A stretch of 64,000 bases of DNA, from the NCBI RefSeq assembly GCF_017355935.1, contig NZ_JAFIQT010000009.1, positions 62,001-126,000 on the forward strand, given 5' to 3'. Positions 45,037 to 54,070 of this stretch are shown here, piece by piece. The position numbers and the translations under genes are program-made. The stretch's first letter is position 1. Each line of letters opens with the position of its first letter. The DNA is from Telluribacter humicola. Lineage in GTDB: Bacteria > Bacteroidota > Bacteroidia > Cytophagales > Spirosomataceae. The notes beneath the pieces were generated by a model, which was not told where the DNA came from, ran no database searches, and saw nothing but the letters and a program-made list of their open reading frames with translations.

Positions 45037-45981
45037 ATGGTACGTATTTTCTACAAAGAAGGACGCATATTAAAACGGGAAACCGATGTGCGTGAGCTGG
45101 GCAACCTATCCAATGTACTTTGGGTAGATCTGCAATCGCCCTCACAGGAAGAGGAAGAGTGGGTGGAGACCAAGTGTGATGTCAGCTTTCAGACCCCGCA
45201 GGAAATTGTGGAGATTGAGAGCAGTTCGCGGTTTTTTGAGCAGAATAATACTATTAATGCCAACTCCAACTTCCTCCGGATTCACAATGATGGGTACGAA
45301 ACCTATCCTGTTTCCTTCATTCTGCACAACGATGTGCTGTTTACCTACCGCCAGGGTGACTCCAAGACCTTTGCCGATACAGTAAAGAAAATGAAGGTAA
45401 GCCAGGATACCTTCCAGTCGGGGGTAGATATCATGCTGCTCATCCTGGAAACCCGTATCGAGACCGACGCGGATTCGCTGGAGAATATCTCGCGGGATAT
45501 TTCGGCCATCAGTAAGGACCTGAGCCACGAGCAGAAGGCCCGGCAGGAGGTACTGATCCGGATTAGTGAGCTGCAGGAGGTAACCATGATGCTTCGTGAG
45601 ACGAGTATAGATAAGCAGCGGGTACTATCGGGCATCCTGCGGAGTCAGCAATTTCCCGAGAACCGGAAGGAACACCTGCGTATTATCCTGAAAGACATCA
45701 ATTCCCTGCTCGAGTATACCACCTTCAACTTTGAGCGCCTCGAGTACCTTCAGAATACATTTATGGGTCTGATCAACCTCGAGCAGAGCCAGGTGATCAA
45801 GATCTTCACCGTAGTAACGATCATCTTCATGCCGCCAACCCTGATAGCGGGTATCTTTGGTATGAACTTCGAAGAAATGCCCAGTCTGGACCAGCCCTGG
45901 GGCTTTGGCCTGTCGCTGTTTCTGATGCTGTTATCCTCTCTGGTAGTACTCTTGTTCTTCCGCCGGAAGCGCTGGATCTAA
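45037..45981 (+). CDS. corA: CorA-family magnesium/cobalt transporter
   Basis: 314 aa. A cytoplasmic N-terminal domain with a long helical stalk (about 130-250) leads to two C-terminal transmembrane helices. The first ends in the diagnostic GMN motif (PPTLIAGIFGMNFEEMP) and the second is FGLSLFLMLLSSLVVLLFF followed by the basic tail RRKRWI. This is the expected layout of the pentameric Mg2+ channel, though the sequence is on the short, divergent side, as in other Bacteroidota. The following GNAT gene starts 27 bp later and may be co-transcribed. Confidence 0.94.
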   Translation: MVRIFYKEGRILKRETDVRELGNLSNVLWVDLQSPSQEEEEWVETKCDVSFQTPQEIVEIESSSRFFEQNNTINANSNFLRIHNDGYETYPVSFILHNDVLFTYRQGDSKTFADTVKKMKVSQDTFQSGVDIMLLILETRIETDADSLENISRDISAISKDLSHEQKARQEVLIRISELQEVTMMLRETSIDKQRVLSGILRSQQFPENRKEHLRIILKDINSLLEYTTFNFERLEYLQNTFMGLINLEQSQVIKIFTVVTIIFMPPTLIAGIFGMNFEEMPSLDQPWGFGLSLFLMLLSSLVVLLFFRRKRWI

Positions 45982-46008
45982 TCTGGTTTATAGTTTTACA
46001 TCAAGTAC

Positions 46009-46569
46009 ATGCAGCCCAATACCCTCCTTACCTACGCCCAGACAGACGAAGACCTGCAGCAGATCCTGGACTTGCAGCGGAAGAATCTGAAAGCAAATAT
46101 TTCAGAACAGACCAAGCGGGAGCAGGGCTTTGTGACGGTGAGCCACGAGTGGGAACAGTTGCAACTGATGCAGTCGCTGACGCCGCAGGTGGTGGCCAAG
46201 TCGGAGGGGAAGGTAGTGGCCTATGCCCTAGCTATGCTGCCCCAGATGGGTACCCTAATTCCGGACCTGCAACCCATGTTCGAGATCATTGATGAGGTAG
46301 AGTGGGAGGGAAGGTACCTGCGCGACTGCCGCTACTACGTGATGGGGCAGATATGTGTAGACGAAGCTTACCGGGGGCAGGGACTCTTCGATGCGCTATA
46401 CCGGAAGCACAGCGAGCTATATAGCGCCGATTACGAGCTACTCGTCACCGAGATATCTACCTCCAACCACCGCTCCCAGCGAGCCCACGAGCGGGTCGGC
46501 TTCCGTACTATTCATACCCATGTAGACCACGTGGATAATTGGAACATCGTAGCCTGGGACCTGAGATAG
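46009..46569 (+). CDS. GNAT-family N-acetyltransferase
   Basis: 186 aa. The acetyl-CoA-binding motif A is MGQICVDEAYRGQGLFDALYRKHSE (R-G-Q-G at about 124-127), followed by ELLVTEISTSNHRSQRAHERVGF, a classic motif B. The N-terminus (YAQTDEDLQQILDLQRKNLK) supplies the substrate side. The acceptor is unknown. It lies 27 bp after corA and 9 bp from a convergent glycosyltransferase gene. Confidence 0.92.
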   Translation: MQPNTLLTYAQTDEDLQQILDLQRKNLKANISEQTKREQGFVTVSHEWEQLQLMQSLTPQVVAKSEGKVVAYALAMLPQMGTLIPDLQPMFEIIDEVEWEGRYLRDCRYYVMGQICVDEAYRGQGLFDALYRKHSELYSADYELLVTEISTSNHRSQRAHERVGFRTIHTHVDHVDNWNIVAWDLR

Positions 46570-46577
46570 CGGCTGGT

Positions 46578-47456
46578 TTATTTTAGGGCCGCACTTGTTC
46601 TCCGCAGTAGATTTTTTAATTTGATCTTAGTAGGAATGGAAGGCTCGGCCAGAGGTCCATCAAAGGGTTCGCCCCGGCGCAGGTAGAATTTGGAAAGGGT
46701 ACTTGACGTCATTTCCCACTTGCGGATGAAGGTATAGTACCCCTTGTTCTTCTTGACCCTTTTTACCGACACAGATCCAAAGTGATACACCCGGCTCTTG
46801 CCTAACCCCTTAAATAGCCGTACGCCAGCCTGCCAGAGCTTCATCGAAAAATCGGGATCAGAGTACATGCCGGGTGAAAATTCGGTACTGTAGCCGCCTA
46901 CCAGATTCCACATGTCTTTGTGTACAACGTTGGGAGGCCAGGTAGCCCCCTGCCAGTCTTCCATAGGTAGGGTAGTATATTCTTTCAGTAGGCGATCTTC
47001 CTCAAAATCAGCAGGACTGCTACCGTAGTTGCCTTTGATGGAACATGAACTTTGCGGCTCACGCTCAATGGCTGTACCCGAAAGGAAAAATAGATTATGG
47101 CCGATGGCCTGGATTTCATTCAGTAGCGCTTCGTCCCAGCCTGGACATACATACATGTCATCATTGATGTACAGTATATAATCAGTTGTAGCCAGCGAAG
47201 CACAACCGTTCAGGGCATAGCAGACCCCAATATTGGTGTCACTATAGGTATAGCTCAGATCGGGCTGCTGAGTGACCCACTCGTAGGTACCGTCTTTGCC
47301 TTCATTGATGTGGACGATGATCTGATGCCGGTACGTAGAGTTCCGTCGGATGCTTTCAACACAAAGCTTGAGGTAGGACAAATTATTCCAGGAAGGTATT
47401 AGGATAGAGAACTTAGCCTCTGCAACTTCGCGTTGTTTTTTGGTTTCCGTAATCAT
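46578..47456 (-). CDS. Family 2 glycosyltransferase
   Basis: 292 aa with a GT-A fold. The nucleotide-binding start is FSILIPSWNNLSYLKLCVESI, the metal-binding acidic motif is YILYINDDMYVCPGWDE, and NVGVCYALNGCASLATTDY is the typical GT2 core. The acceptor half includes WPPNVVHKDMWNLVGGY and SDPDFSMKLWQAGVRLF. Probably cytoplasmic or peripheral and used in surface polysaccharide or protein glycosylation. It is divergent from a second GT2 gene 125 bp away. Confidence 0.92.
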   Translation of the reverse strand: MITETKKQREVAEAKFSILIPSWNNLSYLKLCVESIRRNSTYRHQIIVHINEGKDGTYEWVTQQPDLSYTYSDTNIGVCYALNGCASLATTDYILYINDDMYVCPGWDEALLNEIQAIGHNLFFLSGTAIEREPQSSCSIKGNYGSSPADFEEDRLLKEYTTLPMEDWQGATWPPNVVHKDMWNLVGGYSTEFSPGMYSDPDFSMKLWQAGVRLFKGLGKSRVYHFGSVSVKRVKKNKGYYTFIRKWEMTSSTLSKFYLRRGEPFDGPLAEPSIPTKIKLKNLLRRTSAALK

Positions 47457-47581
47457 TTATCATTGCTGCCAATTATACGTAAAGAAGATCACCCTCTTTG
47501 GCTATAATCTGGCTTTGTTAGGTGGATAAGCTCAGTGAGTAAGCGACACTAGCTGGCAAATTTCACGATATTTATCATATA

Positions 47582-48391
47582 ATGAAGCATACATCAGGAA
47601 GAAGTAAAGTTTCGCTCGTAGTAGCCTACTATAAGAATATCCCGGTCCTGGATTTAATATTCAAGGCTCTGGCAGATCAGAGCTGTGGTGATTTTGAAGT
47701 AATTGTTGCGGAGGATGACTGCTCAGTTGAGACCAAAGCGTTTATTCAGGCCCGGACGAGTCAGCTACCATTTCCGGTAAAGCACATCTATCAGCAGAAG
47801 GATGACGGGTTCAGAAAGAATGAAATGCTTAACCGATCTATCTCAGTCGCCGAGGCTGATCTGATGGTATTTCTGGATGGAGACTGCATACCTCATCGGC
47901 ACTTCATCAAAGAGTACCTGAAAAACGCTACTGAGGGAGTAGCTCTGTTCGGGCGCCGGGTTATGCTGAGCCAGCCCCTGACCCAAAAGCTCATTCAGAC
48001 CAAAGACCTTAACCTCCTGTCGATGTCGAGCCTGCTGTTCAGCGGCACGGGCCGTCTTAGGGACGCTCTCTATCTTCCATTCGTTAATCGTAAGAAGAAG
48101 GAGGGAATCTGGGGGTGTAATTGGGGGATACTTCGTAAGCACCTGGTAGAGGTCAATGGCTTTGATGAGGATTACATCCGTGCCGGTGTAGGCGAAGATG
48201 TGGATATAGAATGGAGACTGCTAAGCAAGGGATTGAAAGTACAATCCATGAAGCACAAGGCTATAGTGTACCATACGTACCACAAGCCCAACTATTCGCA
48301 GGATGAGGTAAATATCAACTATCGGCTGATGGAAGAAAAGCAACGCGCCGGAAACCTGTACTGCCTGAATGGCCTGGAGAAGCAGCAATGA
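47582..48391 (+). CDS. Family 2 glycosyltransferase with galactosyltransferase-like C-terminus
   Basis: 269 aa. The GT2 start is VSLVVAYYKNIPVLDLIFKAL, the acidic motif LMVFLDGDCIPH (DGD), and the C-terminal block WGCNWGILRKHLVEVNGFDEDY followed by GVGEDVDIEWRLLSKG matches the galactosyltransferase-type domain (GxGEDxD). This pairing is typical of chain-extending enzymes for capsule or O-antigen-like glycans. It is divergent from the GT2 gene at 46578. No polymerase or flippase gene is nearby, so these two are a detached pair. Confidence 0.92.
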   Translation: MKHTSGRSKVSLVVAYYKNIPVLDLIFKALADQSCGDFEVIVAEDDCSVETKAFIQARTSQLPFPVKHIYQQKDDGFRKNEMLNRSISVAEADLMVFLDGDCIPHRHFIKEYLKNATEGVALFGRRVMLSQPLTQKLIQTKDLNLLSMSSLLFSGTGRLRDALYLPFVNRKKKEGIWGCNWGILRKHLVEVNGFDEDYIRAGVGEDVDIEWRLLSKGLKVQSMKHKAIVYHTYHKPNYSQDEVNINYRLMEEKQRAGNLYCLNGLEKQQ

Positions 48392-48703
48392 TATTGGAGG
48401 TCGTTCAGGAGGGATCAGGTACCCCGACATTTGCAGTTGATTAACAGCTATCTAACTTTCTGAAGGCGAGGCTATACGCTGCTTTTCACTTTCAAAAGTT
48501 TTTGATTTTCGAAGAGGTTGAATGCTACACCGTTAGCTCTTTAGAAATAGAATTTTTCTAAATAAGCAGCTGCAGGCGGCCTCACCTCTGTTGAATTTCC
48601 CGACATTCCGATGTAGATTTGTCTTACTTGAATTGAGGGCTGACTAGTCTGTTCAGTCTTTCCAAAAGCTTTTAAATAGTCTAATAATCAAATAGTAATA
48701 GTT
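48392..48703. other. Upstream region of nrdB
   Basis: A 312-bp stretch with no convincing gene. It holds the promoter described at 48591-48621 and an inverted repeat, TTTAGAAA (48540-48547) with TTTCTAAA (48555-48562), 29 bp before the -33 box. I see no NrdR-box pair. Confidence 0.55.
48591..48621 (+). promoter_or_regulatory. Bacteroidetes-type promoter for nrdB
   Basis: TAGATTTG (48614-48621) is an exact TAnnTTTG -7 element, and TTG (48591-48593) sits 20 nt upstream as the -33 element. The start codon is at 48704, giving a leader of about 75 nt. Confidence 0.6.
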
Positions 48704-49699
48704 ATGTCACAAGTAGATACCCAACAAGAGCCCCTGCTGGTGGAAGACCCGATGCGCTTTGTGCTGTTCCCTATCAAACATTCTGATATTTGGGAAATGT
48801 ATAAACGGCACGAAGCCTCATTCTGGACGGCCGAAGAGATTGATTTGTCGCAGGATCAGAAAGATTGGGAGAACCTTAGTGATGGTGAGCGTCACTTTAT
48901 ATCGCACGTGCTGGCCTTCTTTGCGGCTTCGGATGGTATCGTGAACGAGAACCTGGCTATCAACTTCCTGAGTGAAGTGCAGTACGCAGAGGCAAAGTGT
49001 TTCTACGGATTCCAGATTGCGATGGAAAACATCCACTCTGAGACCTACTCGCTTCTGATTGACACCTACATCAAAGATTCTGTTGAGAAGGACCGTCTGC
49101 TACGCGCTATCGATACTGTACCTTGTGTACAGAAGAAAGCCGAGTGGGCACTGAAGTGGATCAACAGTCCTAACTTCACCGAGCGGATCATTGCCTTCGC
49201 GGCGGTAGAAGGTATCTTCTTCTCCGGATCGTTCTGTTCAATATACTGGCTGAAAAAGCGCGGCCTGATGCCGGGTCTGTCGTTCTCGAACGAGCTGATC
49301 TCACGTGACGAAGGTCTGCACTGTGAGTTTGCCTGTCTGCTCTACACGCAGCACATCAAGAACCAGCTTCCCGAGTCGCGTGTGAAGGAGATCATCCTGG
49401 ATGCCGTTGAGATCGAGAAGGAGTTCATCACCGAAGCCCTGCCCGTATCCCTGATCGGTATGAATGCCGAGCTGATGAAGCAGTACATCGAGTACGTAGC
49501 CGACTTCTGGTTGGAGCGTCTGGGCTGCTCGAAGCACTTCAATTCATCCAATCCATTCGACTTCATGGAGCTGATCTCACTGCCCGGCAAGACCAACTTC
49601 TTCGAAAAGCGCGTAGGAGAGTATCAGAAAGCCGGTGTAATGTCCGGTATGAACGACAAAGACTCAGGCCACAAGATCGCCTTCGACGAAGACTTCTGA
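48704..49699 (+). CDS. nrdB: Ribonucleoside-diphosphate reductase, small (beta) subunit
   Basis: 331 aa, class Ia R2 of the eukaryote-like type. Iron ligands and the radical site are visible: an acidic residue in the [12 protein letters not shown] stretch, Glu and His in [16 protein letters not shown] (whose Tyr is the expected radical), Glu in [12 protein letters not shown], and Glu/His in [13 protein letters not shown]. The C-terminal tail ends FDEDF, as expected for binding to the large subunit. nrdA is not adjacent; the next gene is convergent recX, with a shared terminator. It makes deoxyribonucleotides together with an NrdA coded elsewhere. Confidence 0.97.
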   Translation: MSQVDTQQEPLLVEDPMRFVLFPIKHSDIWEMYKRHEASFWTAEEIDLSQDQKDWENLSDGERHFISHVLAFFAASDGIVNENLAINFLSEVQYAEAKCFYGFQIAMENIHSETYSLLIDTYIKDSVEKDRLLRAIDTVPCVQKKAEWALKWINSPNFTERIIAFAAVEGIFFSGSFCSIYWLKKRGLMPGLSFSNELISRDEGLHCEFACLLYTQHIKNQLPESRVKEIILDAVEIEKEFITEALPVSLIGMNAELMKQYIEYVADFWLERLGCSKHFNSSNPFDFMELISLPGKTNFFEKRVGEYQKAGVMSGMNDKDSGHKIAFDEDF

Positions 49700-49740
49700 G
49701 CTAGTAGCTGGTAGGCGTTAGCTTTTAGACTTTCGATATA

Positions 49741-49784
49741 CTAAATAAAGAAACCCCGCCATATAGCTGGGTTTCTTTATTTAG
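49741..49784. terminator. Bidirectional terminator between nrdB and recX
   Basis: A perfect 16-bp inverted repeat (49741-49756 and 49769-49784; CTAAATAAAGAAACCC and complement) with a 12-nt loop. A-rich and T-rich flanks of the stem serve both strands. It overlaps the last codons of recX, whose stop is at 49777. Confidence 0.9.
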
Positions 49785-50238
49785 CCAGTAGCTTCTCAAT
49801 GGTTCGCCACACCAGGTCGCTCTCGTAGCCTTTGCCTAGTGCGAAGCGTACCAGCTTCTGTTTTAGCTTCAGCGGATCGGTTTCAGTACGTCGCAGGGCG
49901 GTAAGTTTTTTGCTGAGCAGCTCGTCAAGAGCTTTGGCATACGCTTCATCATTGATCTCGGCCATGCCCTGCCGGATGTTGTAGTCGGTCAGGCCGCGTC
50001 GGCTTAGCTCCTGTTTGATCTTAAGTCGCCCCCAGTTCTTGACCCTGAACTTACCTCCGGCGTAGGTCTTGGCGAAGCGCTCTTCGCTGAGGTATTTCAT
50101 GGAAATAAGCTCCGCAATGATCTCATCGGCTTCATCTCCCCATACGCCCCATTTCTGCAGGCGCTTCCGTACCTCGTCCTGCGTGCGTTCCTGATAGGCG
50201 CAGTAGCTGGCTGCTTTCTGTAAGATCAGACGGTCCAT
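49777..50238 (-). CDS. recX: RecX-family regulatory protein
   Basis: 153 aa, within the usual size range. Three-helix repeats typical of RecX are seen: AASYCAYQERTQDEVRKRLQKWG near the start (in part), YLSEERFAKTYAGGKFRVKNWGRLKIKQELSRRGL as the central signature, and LVRFALGKGYESDLVWRTIEKL at the end. RecX modulates RecA filaments. recA is not in this window. The gene is convergent with nrdB. Confidence 0.94.
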   Translation of the reverse strand: MDRLILQKAASYCAYQERTQDEVRKRLQKWGVWGDEADEIIAELISMKYLSEERFAKTYAGGKFRVKNWGRLKIKQELSRRGLTDYNIRQGMAEINDEAYAKALDELLSKKLTALRRTETDPLKLKQKLVRFALGKGYESDLVWRTIEKLLAK

Positions 50239-50296
50239 GCAGTAGTTAGGTAATAGCTGATAGTTGTGGTTACCAGCAAAGATACCCCGGTCCCTT

Positions 50297-50908
50297 TTAC
50301 TTTAAAAAGCGGTTGCCGAAGGTATAGGATACCCCCACGTGTACCGTCGGAAACCGGGCAGAATTTTCCAGATCAAACTGGGTACTACCGGCCAGATTTT
50401 TAGGGAAGCCGATGTTATAGAGGAATTCACCCGTTAAGGCAAAATTCTCCGTTATATCGTAGCCAATACCTACTTTGGGGGCAAATCCGAAGCTGCTGTC
50501 GCCCATGGTATCGTTGAATATTCTTCGGTCATTGTAGTCAATCCGGGCATTAACCACCGTCCGGATAATTCCGACCTCCATGCCTATGTACGGGTGTAGA
50601 TCCCACTCGGTGGGGTAGTATTGGACAGAAGCCATGATCGGAATGGTAGCAGCCGTAAGGGTACTACTACCCAGAGCGGCTGTTTGTCTGATGGTTTCGG
50701 AGTAGGCACGAATACGGCCTCCTACCGATAGCTTAGAAGAAAAATAATGCTTGACACCTATTCCACCCCCCCAAATTCCTTTGCTCCCCGATTCGGTAGG
50801 GAGCCCGTAGCCCGCAGTGGCATCAATACTAAGTTGGGCGTGTGCCGGTAGCTGGCTGGCCAGCACTACCAGGAGTCCCAGGAGTAAGGTATGAAGTGTT
50901 TTGGTCAT
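50297..50908 (-). CDS. Outer-membrane beta-barrel protein (small, 8-strand type)
   Basis: 203 aa. Signal peptide (TLLLGLLVVLASQLPAHA), then alternating amphipathic strands (LSIDATAGYGLPTES, IGVKHYFSSKLSVGGRIRAY, ASVQYYPTEWDLHPYIGMEVG, PKVGIGYDITENFALTGEFLYN) and a final strand VHVGVSYTFGNRF with an aromatic near the end. This pattern fits the OmpW/outer membrane beta-barrel domain families. Monocistronic, probably structural or a pore; no specific role is visible. Confidence 0.85.
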   Translation of the reverse strand: MTKTLHTLLLGLLVVLASQLPAHAQLSIDATAGYGLPTESGSKGIWGGGIGVKHYFSSKLSVGGRIRAYSETIRQTAALGSSTLTAATIPIMASVQYYPTEWDLHPYIGMEVGIIRTVVNARIDYNDRRIFNDTMGDSSFGFAPKVGIGYDITENFALTGEFLYNIGFPKNLAGSTQFDLENSARFPTVHVGVSYTFGNRFLK

Positions 50909-51224
50909 GCGTGTACTAGTCCGTTTCTGTCTTTATAGTTAAAATACAAAATTGTTTGGTCTGTTATACTACTATCAGTTATTAATCCTGTACCAGCGCC
51001 TCAACTTAGGTTGCCTGGCTACGTATACAAACGAGTTTTACAGGATGATGTTATGACGGATTAGTTTACGGTATGATTAGGAATATCCTATATACGATGC
51101 AGACGCGCAGCGGGATGAAGAGGGCAGAAAGATCTTATCTTTATTTGAAAGATGGAACAGAAAGCCGTAAGATATAACTTTGGACATCGTTATACCAGTA
51201 CCGTGAACCTATAATACTGCCTCT
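50909..51224. other. Divergent intergenic region
   Basis: 316 bp between the beta-barrel gene and the phosphoesterase gene. It is AT-rich with a TATCTTTA sequence (51136-51143) that resembles a -7 element for the plus-strand gene, without a clear -33 partner. I see nothing else. Confidence 0.4.
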
Positions 51225-52037
51225 ATGCCCTTTGCCCGACGTGACTTCCTGAAGGTTTTTCCTGCACTTTCTCTGTTTTCTATACCATTCGGTAAGCCTG
51301 AACCACCCCGAACAGTACTACGCTTTGCCGTAGCCTCGGACGGGCACTACGGACAGCCCGATACGGATTTTGAGAGTACACACAACGATATTATCAGGTG
51401 GCTGAATCAGGAAAAGCTGCAGAAGGGGCTTGAGTTTGTGGTATTCAACGGCGATCTTATTCATGATGAACCTACGCTGCTTTACGACCTGAAGACTACG
51501 CTGAAGCGCCTGACGTTTCCCTTCTACGTGACCAGGGGCAACCACGACCGCGTAGGCAATGACGTATGGCGTGATACCTGGGGGTACCCTACCAACCATA
51601 GCTTTGCCCGCGGCGATTACGCCTTCCTGTTGGGTGATACTTCCAACGAAAAGGGCGAGTACCTGTGTCCTGATGCGAGCTGGCTGCGTGGTGAGCTAGC
51701 GAAGTACAGTAACAAGAAAGGTATCTTTGTGTTCCTGCACATCACGCCAGCCAAGTGGACGGCCAATGGGGTAGACTGTCCGGAAGTACGCGAACTACTC
51801 GAAAAAATGCCCAATGTACTGGGGATTTTCCACGGCCATGACCACGATGAGGACGGTCAGAAAATCAGCGGCGGCAAGCCCTACCTTTTTGACGGACACT
51901 TTGGTGGTAGCTGGGGGACCGTCTACAAAGGCTACCGGATCGTGGAGGTGTATGAGGATGGTACCTGGCAGTCGTACCAGTACAACCCGTCGGCTTCACC
52001 GGTTATCAATGCCTACTCAGGAAAAGTGAAGTCCTGA
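51225..52037 (+). CDS. Tat-exported calcineurin-like metallophosphoesterase
   Basis: 270 aa. The N-terminus MPFARRDFLKVFPALSLF has a twin-arginine signal. Metal-binding motifs are complete: ASDGHYG, FNGDLIHD, TRGNHDRVG, FLHITP and FHGHDHDEDG. It should hydrolyse phosphoesters in the periplasm with a dinuclear metal centre; the substrate (phospholipid, nucleotide or other) is unknown. It is monocistronic and followed by a REP-like palindrome. Confidence 0.93.
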   Translation: MPFARRDFLKVFPALSLFSIPFGKPEPPRTVLRFAVASDGHYGQPDTDFESTHNDIIRWLNQEKLQKGLEFVVFNGDLIHDEPTLLYDLKTTLKRLTFPFYVTRGNHDRVGNDVWRDTWGYPTNHSFARGDYAFLLGDTSNEKGEYLCPDASWLRGELAKYSNKKGIFVFLHITPAKWTANGVDCPEVRELLEKMPNVLGIFHGHDHDEDGQKISGGKPYLFDGHFGGSWGTVYKGYRIVEVYEDGTWQSYQYNPSASPVINAYSGKVKS

Positions 52038-52040
52038 AGT

Positions 52041-52073
52041 ACCCGTGCCACGGCTCAAAGCCGTGGCACGGGT
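52041..52073. repeat. REP-like palindrome, copy 2
   Basis: ACCCGTGCCACGGCT (52041-52055) and its perfect complement (52059-52073) flank loop CAA. It lies between the stops of two convergent genes and could also end transcription. Compared with copy 1 several stem pairs differ but stay paired. Confidence 0.85.
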
Positions 52074-52098
52074 GGAGATTTTATAGGCTGAAAGATTC

Positions 52099-52581
52099 CT
52101 AAAAACGCTTACCAATGGATACTCCAGCCCAGGGAGTAAAGGCAGTGTTGTTAATTACGGGTCCTACACTAATCCGCCACATAAGGTTGTTTGCAGCATG
52201 GCGCCGGTAGCCAACGCTTGGTATAATGTTGAAAAAGCTTTCAGTTGAAGCTCTATCTTTTGTAGAAAGGCGCCCCTCATCAATTGCCCAGGTGGCTCCT
52301 AATCCAGCATCGACAAAAGACCGCTTATCATTTAGGGGAAAAAGGTAATTGATACCTACCGGAACCGTCAGATATAATCCCTTCTCACTGTAAAACCCTA
52401 CCCCTGCCCGCACCTGCAGGCCAGGTGTAGTGGTCAGCTGCCGTTCATAATTAATAGAGGAGAATAAGCCATTTCCACCTAGTTCGAAGTAAAGGTTATT
52501 CCTGGGCTGCTCTTGTGCAATAGCTGCACTGGTACCTACTGCCAGGAGTAGCGCAGCAGGTAAAAATCTGGAAGGGTACAT
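52099..52581 (-). CDS. Small secreted beta-barrel-like protein
   Basis: 160 aa. Signal peptide (FLPAALLLAVGTSAAIAQ), then beta-rich amphipathic segments (NLYFELGGNGLFSSINYERQL, GLQVRAGVGFYSEKGLYLTV, VGINYLFPL) ending in WAGVSIGKRF, with an aromatic C-terminus typical of outer-membrane barrels. No specific family is recognised. Two REP-like palindromes lie upstream, between it and tyrS. Confidence 0.8.
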   Translation of the reverse strand: MYPSRFLPAALLLAVGTSAAIAQEQPRNNLYFELGGNGLFSSINYERQLTTTPGLQVRAGVGFYSEKGLYLTVPVGINYLFPLNDKRSFVDAGLGATWAIDEGRLSTKDRASTESFFNIIPSVGYRRHAANNLMWRISVGPVINNTAFTPWAGVSIGKRF

Positions 52582-52613
52582 TAAGGAAATAGATTGATGT
52601 GGTTAGAAAACAG

Positions 52614-52642
52614 TTGTGGCACCGCTCAGAGCGGTGCCACAA
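52614..52642. repeat. REP-like palindrome, copy 3
   Basis: TTGTGGCACCGCT (52614-52626) and AGCGGTGCCACAA (52630-52642) around loop CAG. It is about 70 bp from copy 4, in the tyrS to beta-barrel gap. Confidence 0.85.
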
Positions 52643-52712
52643 ATATAAAATTACCCGGCAATGGACTTAATTAGTGAACTAGTTATTTAGCGAAAGGTAG
52701 GTTCTAGAGTAT

Positions 52713-52741
52713 CTGTGGCACTGTTTAAAACAGTGCCACAG
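52713..52741. repeat. REP-like palindrome, copy 4
   Basis: CTGTGGCACTGTTT (52713-52726) and its perfect complement (52728-52741) with a 1-nt centre. It sits 28 bp beyond the tyrS stop codon on the minus strand and might double as a transcript end. Confidence 0.85.
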
Positions 52742-52768
52742 GTGGAAATGATATAGGAGCAGGCAGGT

Positions 52769-54070
52769 TTAGCTAACCTTCACCAGGTGGTTCTTTTTTC
52801 CCTTAGATACCAGGATGAAACGGTCCTGAAGCAGATCAAACTCACTCAGAGGCTGCTCGGGACCCGATACCTTCACCTTATTTATGCTAACCGCATTCTG
52901 CTGAATAGCGCGGCGGGTTTCTCCTTTGGAGGCATATACCTCTCCGCGCGTAGCGGTGGCCAGTAGCTCCGTTATATTAGGGCAAGAGTTCCAGTCTTCG
53001 CGGCTGATCTCGGTCTGTGGTACCCCTTCAAATATAGTTTCGAACTCATCGGCGGCTATACTACGGAGCGTGTCCAGCGTGGCTTTACCGTATAGTACCT
53101 CTGAGGCCTTCACGGCCAGATCATAGTCGCGGGCCGAGTGGATGCGGGTAGTTACGTCCTGAGCCAGGGCCTTCTGCATGATGCGCAGGTGCGGGGCCTC
53201 GGCGTGCTGGCGCTCCAGGTCTTCAATCTGCTCTTTCGACAGCAGCGTAAACACGCGCAGCAGGCGGTGACAATCTTCGTCGGACTGGTTGATCCAGAAC
53301 TGGTAGAACTGGTAAGGAGTCGTGCGGGTAGGATCGAGCCATATATTGCCGCCTTCGCTCTTACCAAACTTGGTACCGTCGGATTTGGTGATCAGTGGCG
53401 TCGTGAGGGCAAACGCTTTGTAGAAGTCTTCCTCATCACCCTCTTTCCGGCGGATCAGCTCCGTACCCGTTGTGATGTTACCCCACTGGTCAGAACCGCC
53501 CATCTGCAGGCGCATGTTGTGGTGCTTGTAGAGGTGGTAGAAATCATAGCCTTGCAGAAGCTGGTACGAGAATTCAGTGAAGGAGATACCCGTTTCCAGA
53601 CGCTTCCGTACCGAATCTTTTGACATCATGTAGTTAACGCTGATGAACTTCCCGGCCTCGCGCAGGAACTGCAGAAAGCCTATGCCCTTAAACCAGTCGT
53701 AGTTGTTGACGATCTGGGCGGAATTGTCGCCGCAGTCAAAGTCCAGAAACTTCTCCAGCTGACCTTTGATCCCCTCCTGATTGATACGCAGGGTCTCTTC
53801 GTTCAGAAACTGTCGCTCGGCAGCTTTAAAGGAAGGGTCACCGATCATACCCGTAGCGCCACCTACCAGGGCGAATGGCTTATGGCCCGCCCGCTGGAAG
53901 TGCACCAGCAGCATGATCGTAGCCAGGTTACCTATATGGAGGGAGGAAGCCGTAGGGTCAAAGCCGATATAGCCGGCTGTCATTTCTTTATTGAGTTGTT
54001 CTTCAGTACCGGGCATCATGTCGTGCAGCATGCCACGCCAGCGCAATTCTTCTATGAAGTTCAGTTTCAT
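52769..54070 (-). CDS. tyrS: Tyrosyl-tRNA synthetase
   Basis: 433 aa, bacterial TyrS. The class I signature HIGN is at 45-48 (PTASSLHIGNLA), and the KMSKS equivalent is KFGKS (SDGTKFGKSEGGN). Tyrosine and adenylate site elements include GGATGMIGDPS, SYQLLQGYDFYHLYK and MGGSDQWGNITTG. The C-terminal S4-like RNA-binding domain (about 360-433; EVYASKGETRRAIQQNAVSINKVKV) is present. It charges tRNA-Tyr. Monocistronic. Confidence 0.97.
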   Translation of the reverse strand: MKLNFIEELRWRGMLHDMMPGTEEQLNKEMTAGYIGFDPTASSLHIGNLATIMLLVHFQRAGHKPFALVGGATGMIGDPSFKAAERQFLNEETLRINQEGIKGQLEKFLDFDCGDNSAQIVNNYDWFKGIGFLQFLREAGKFISVNYMMSKDSVRKRLETGISFTEFSYQLLQGYDFYHLYKHHNMRLQMGGSDQWGNITTGTELIRRKEGDEEDFYKAFALTTPLITKSDGTKFGKSEGGNIWLDPTRTTPYQFYQFWINQSDEDCHRLLRVFTLLSKEQIEDLERQHAEAPHLRIMQKALAQDVTTRIHSARDYDLAVKASEVLYGKATLDTLRSIAADEFETIFEGVPQTEISREDWNSCPNITELLATATRGEVYASKGETRRAIQQNAVSINKVKVSGPEQPLSEFDLLQDRFILVSKGKKNHLVKVS

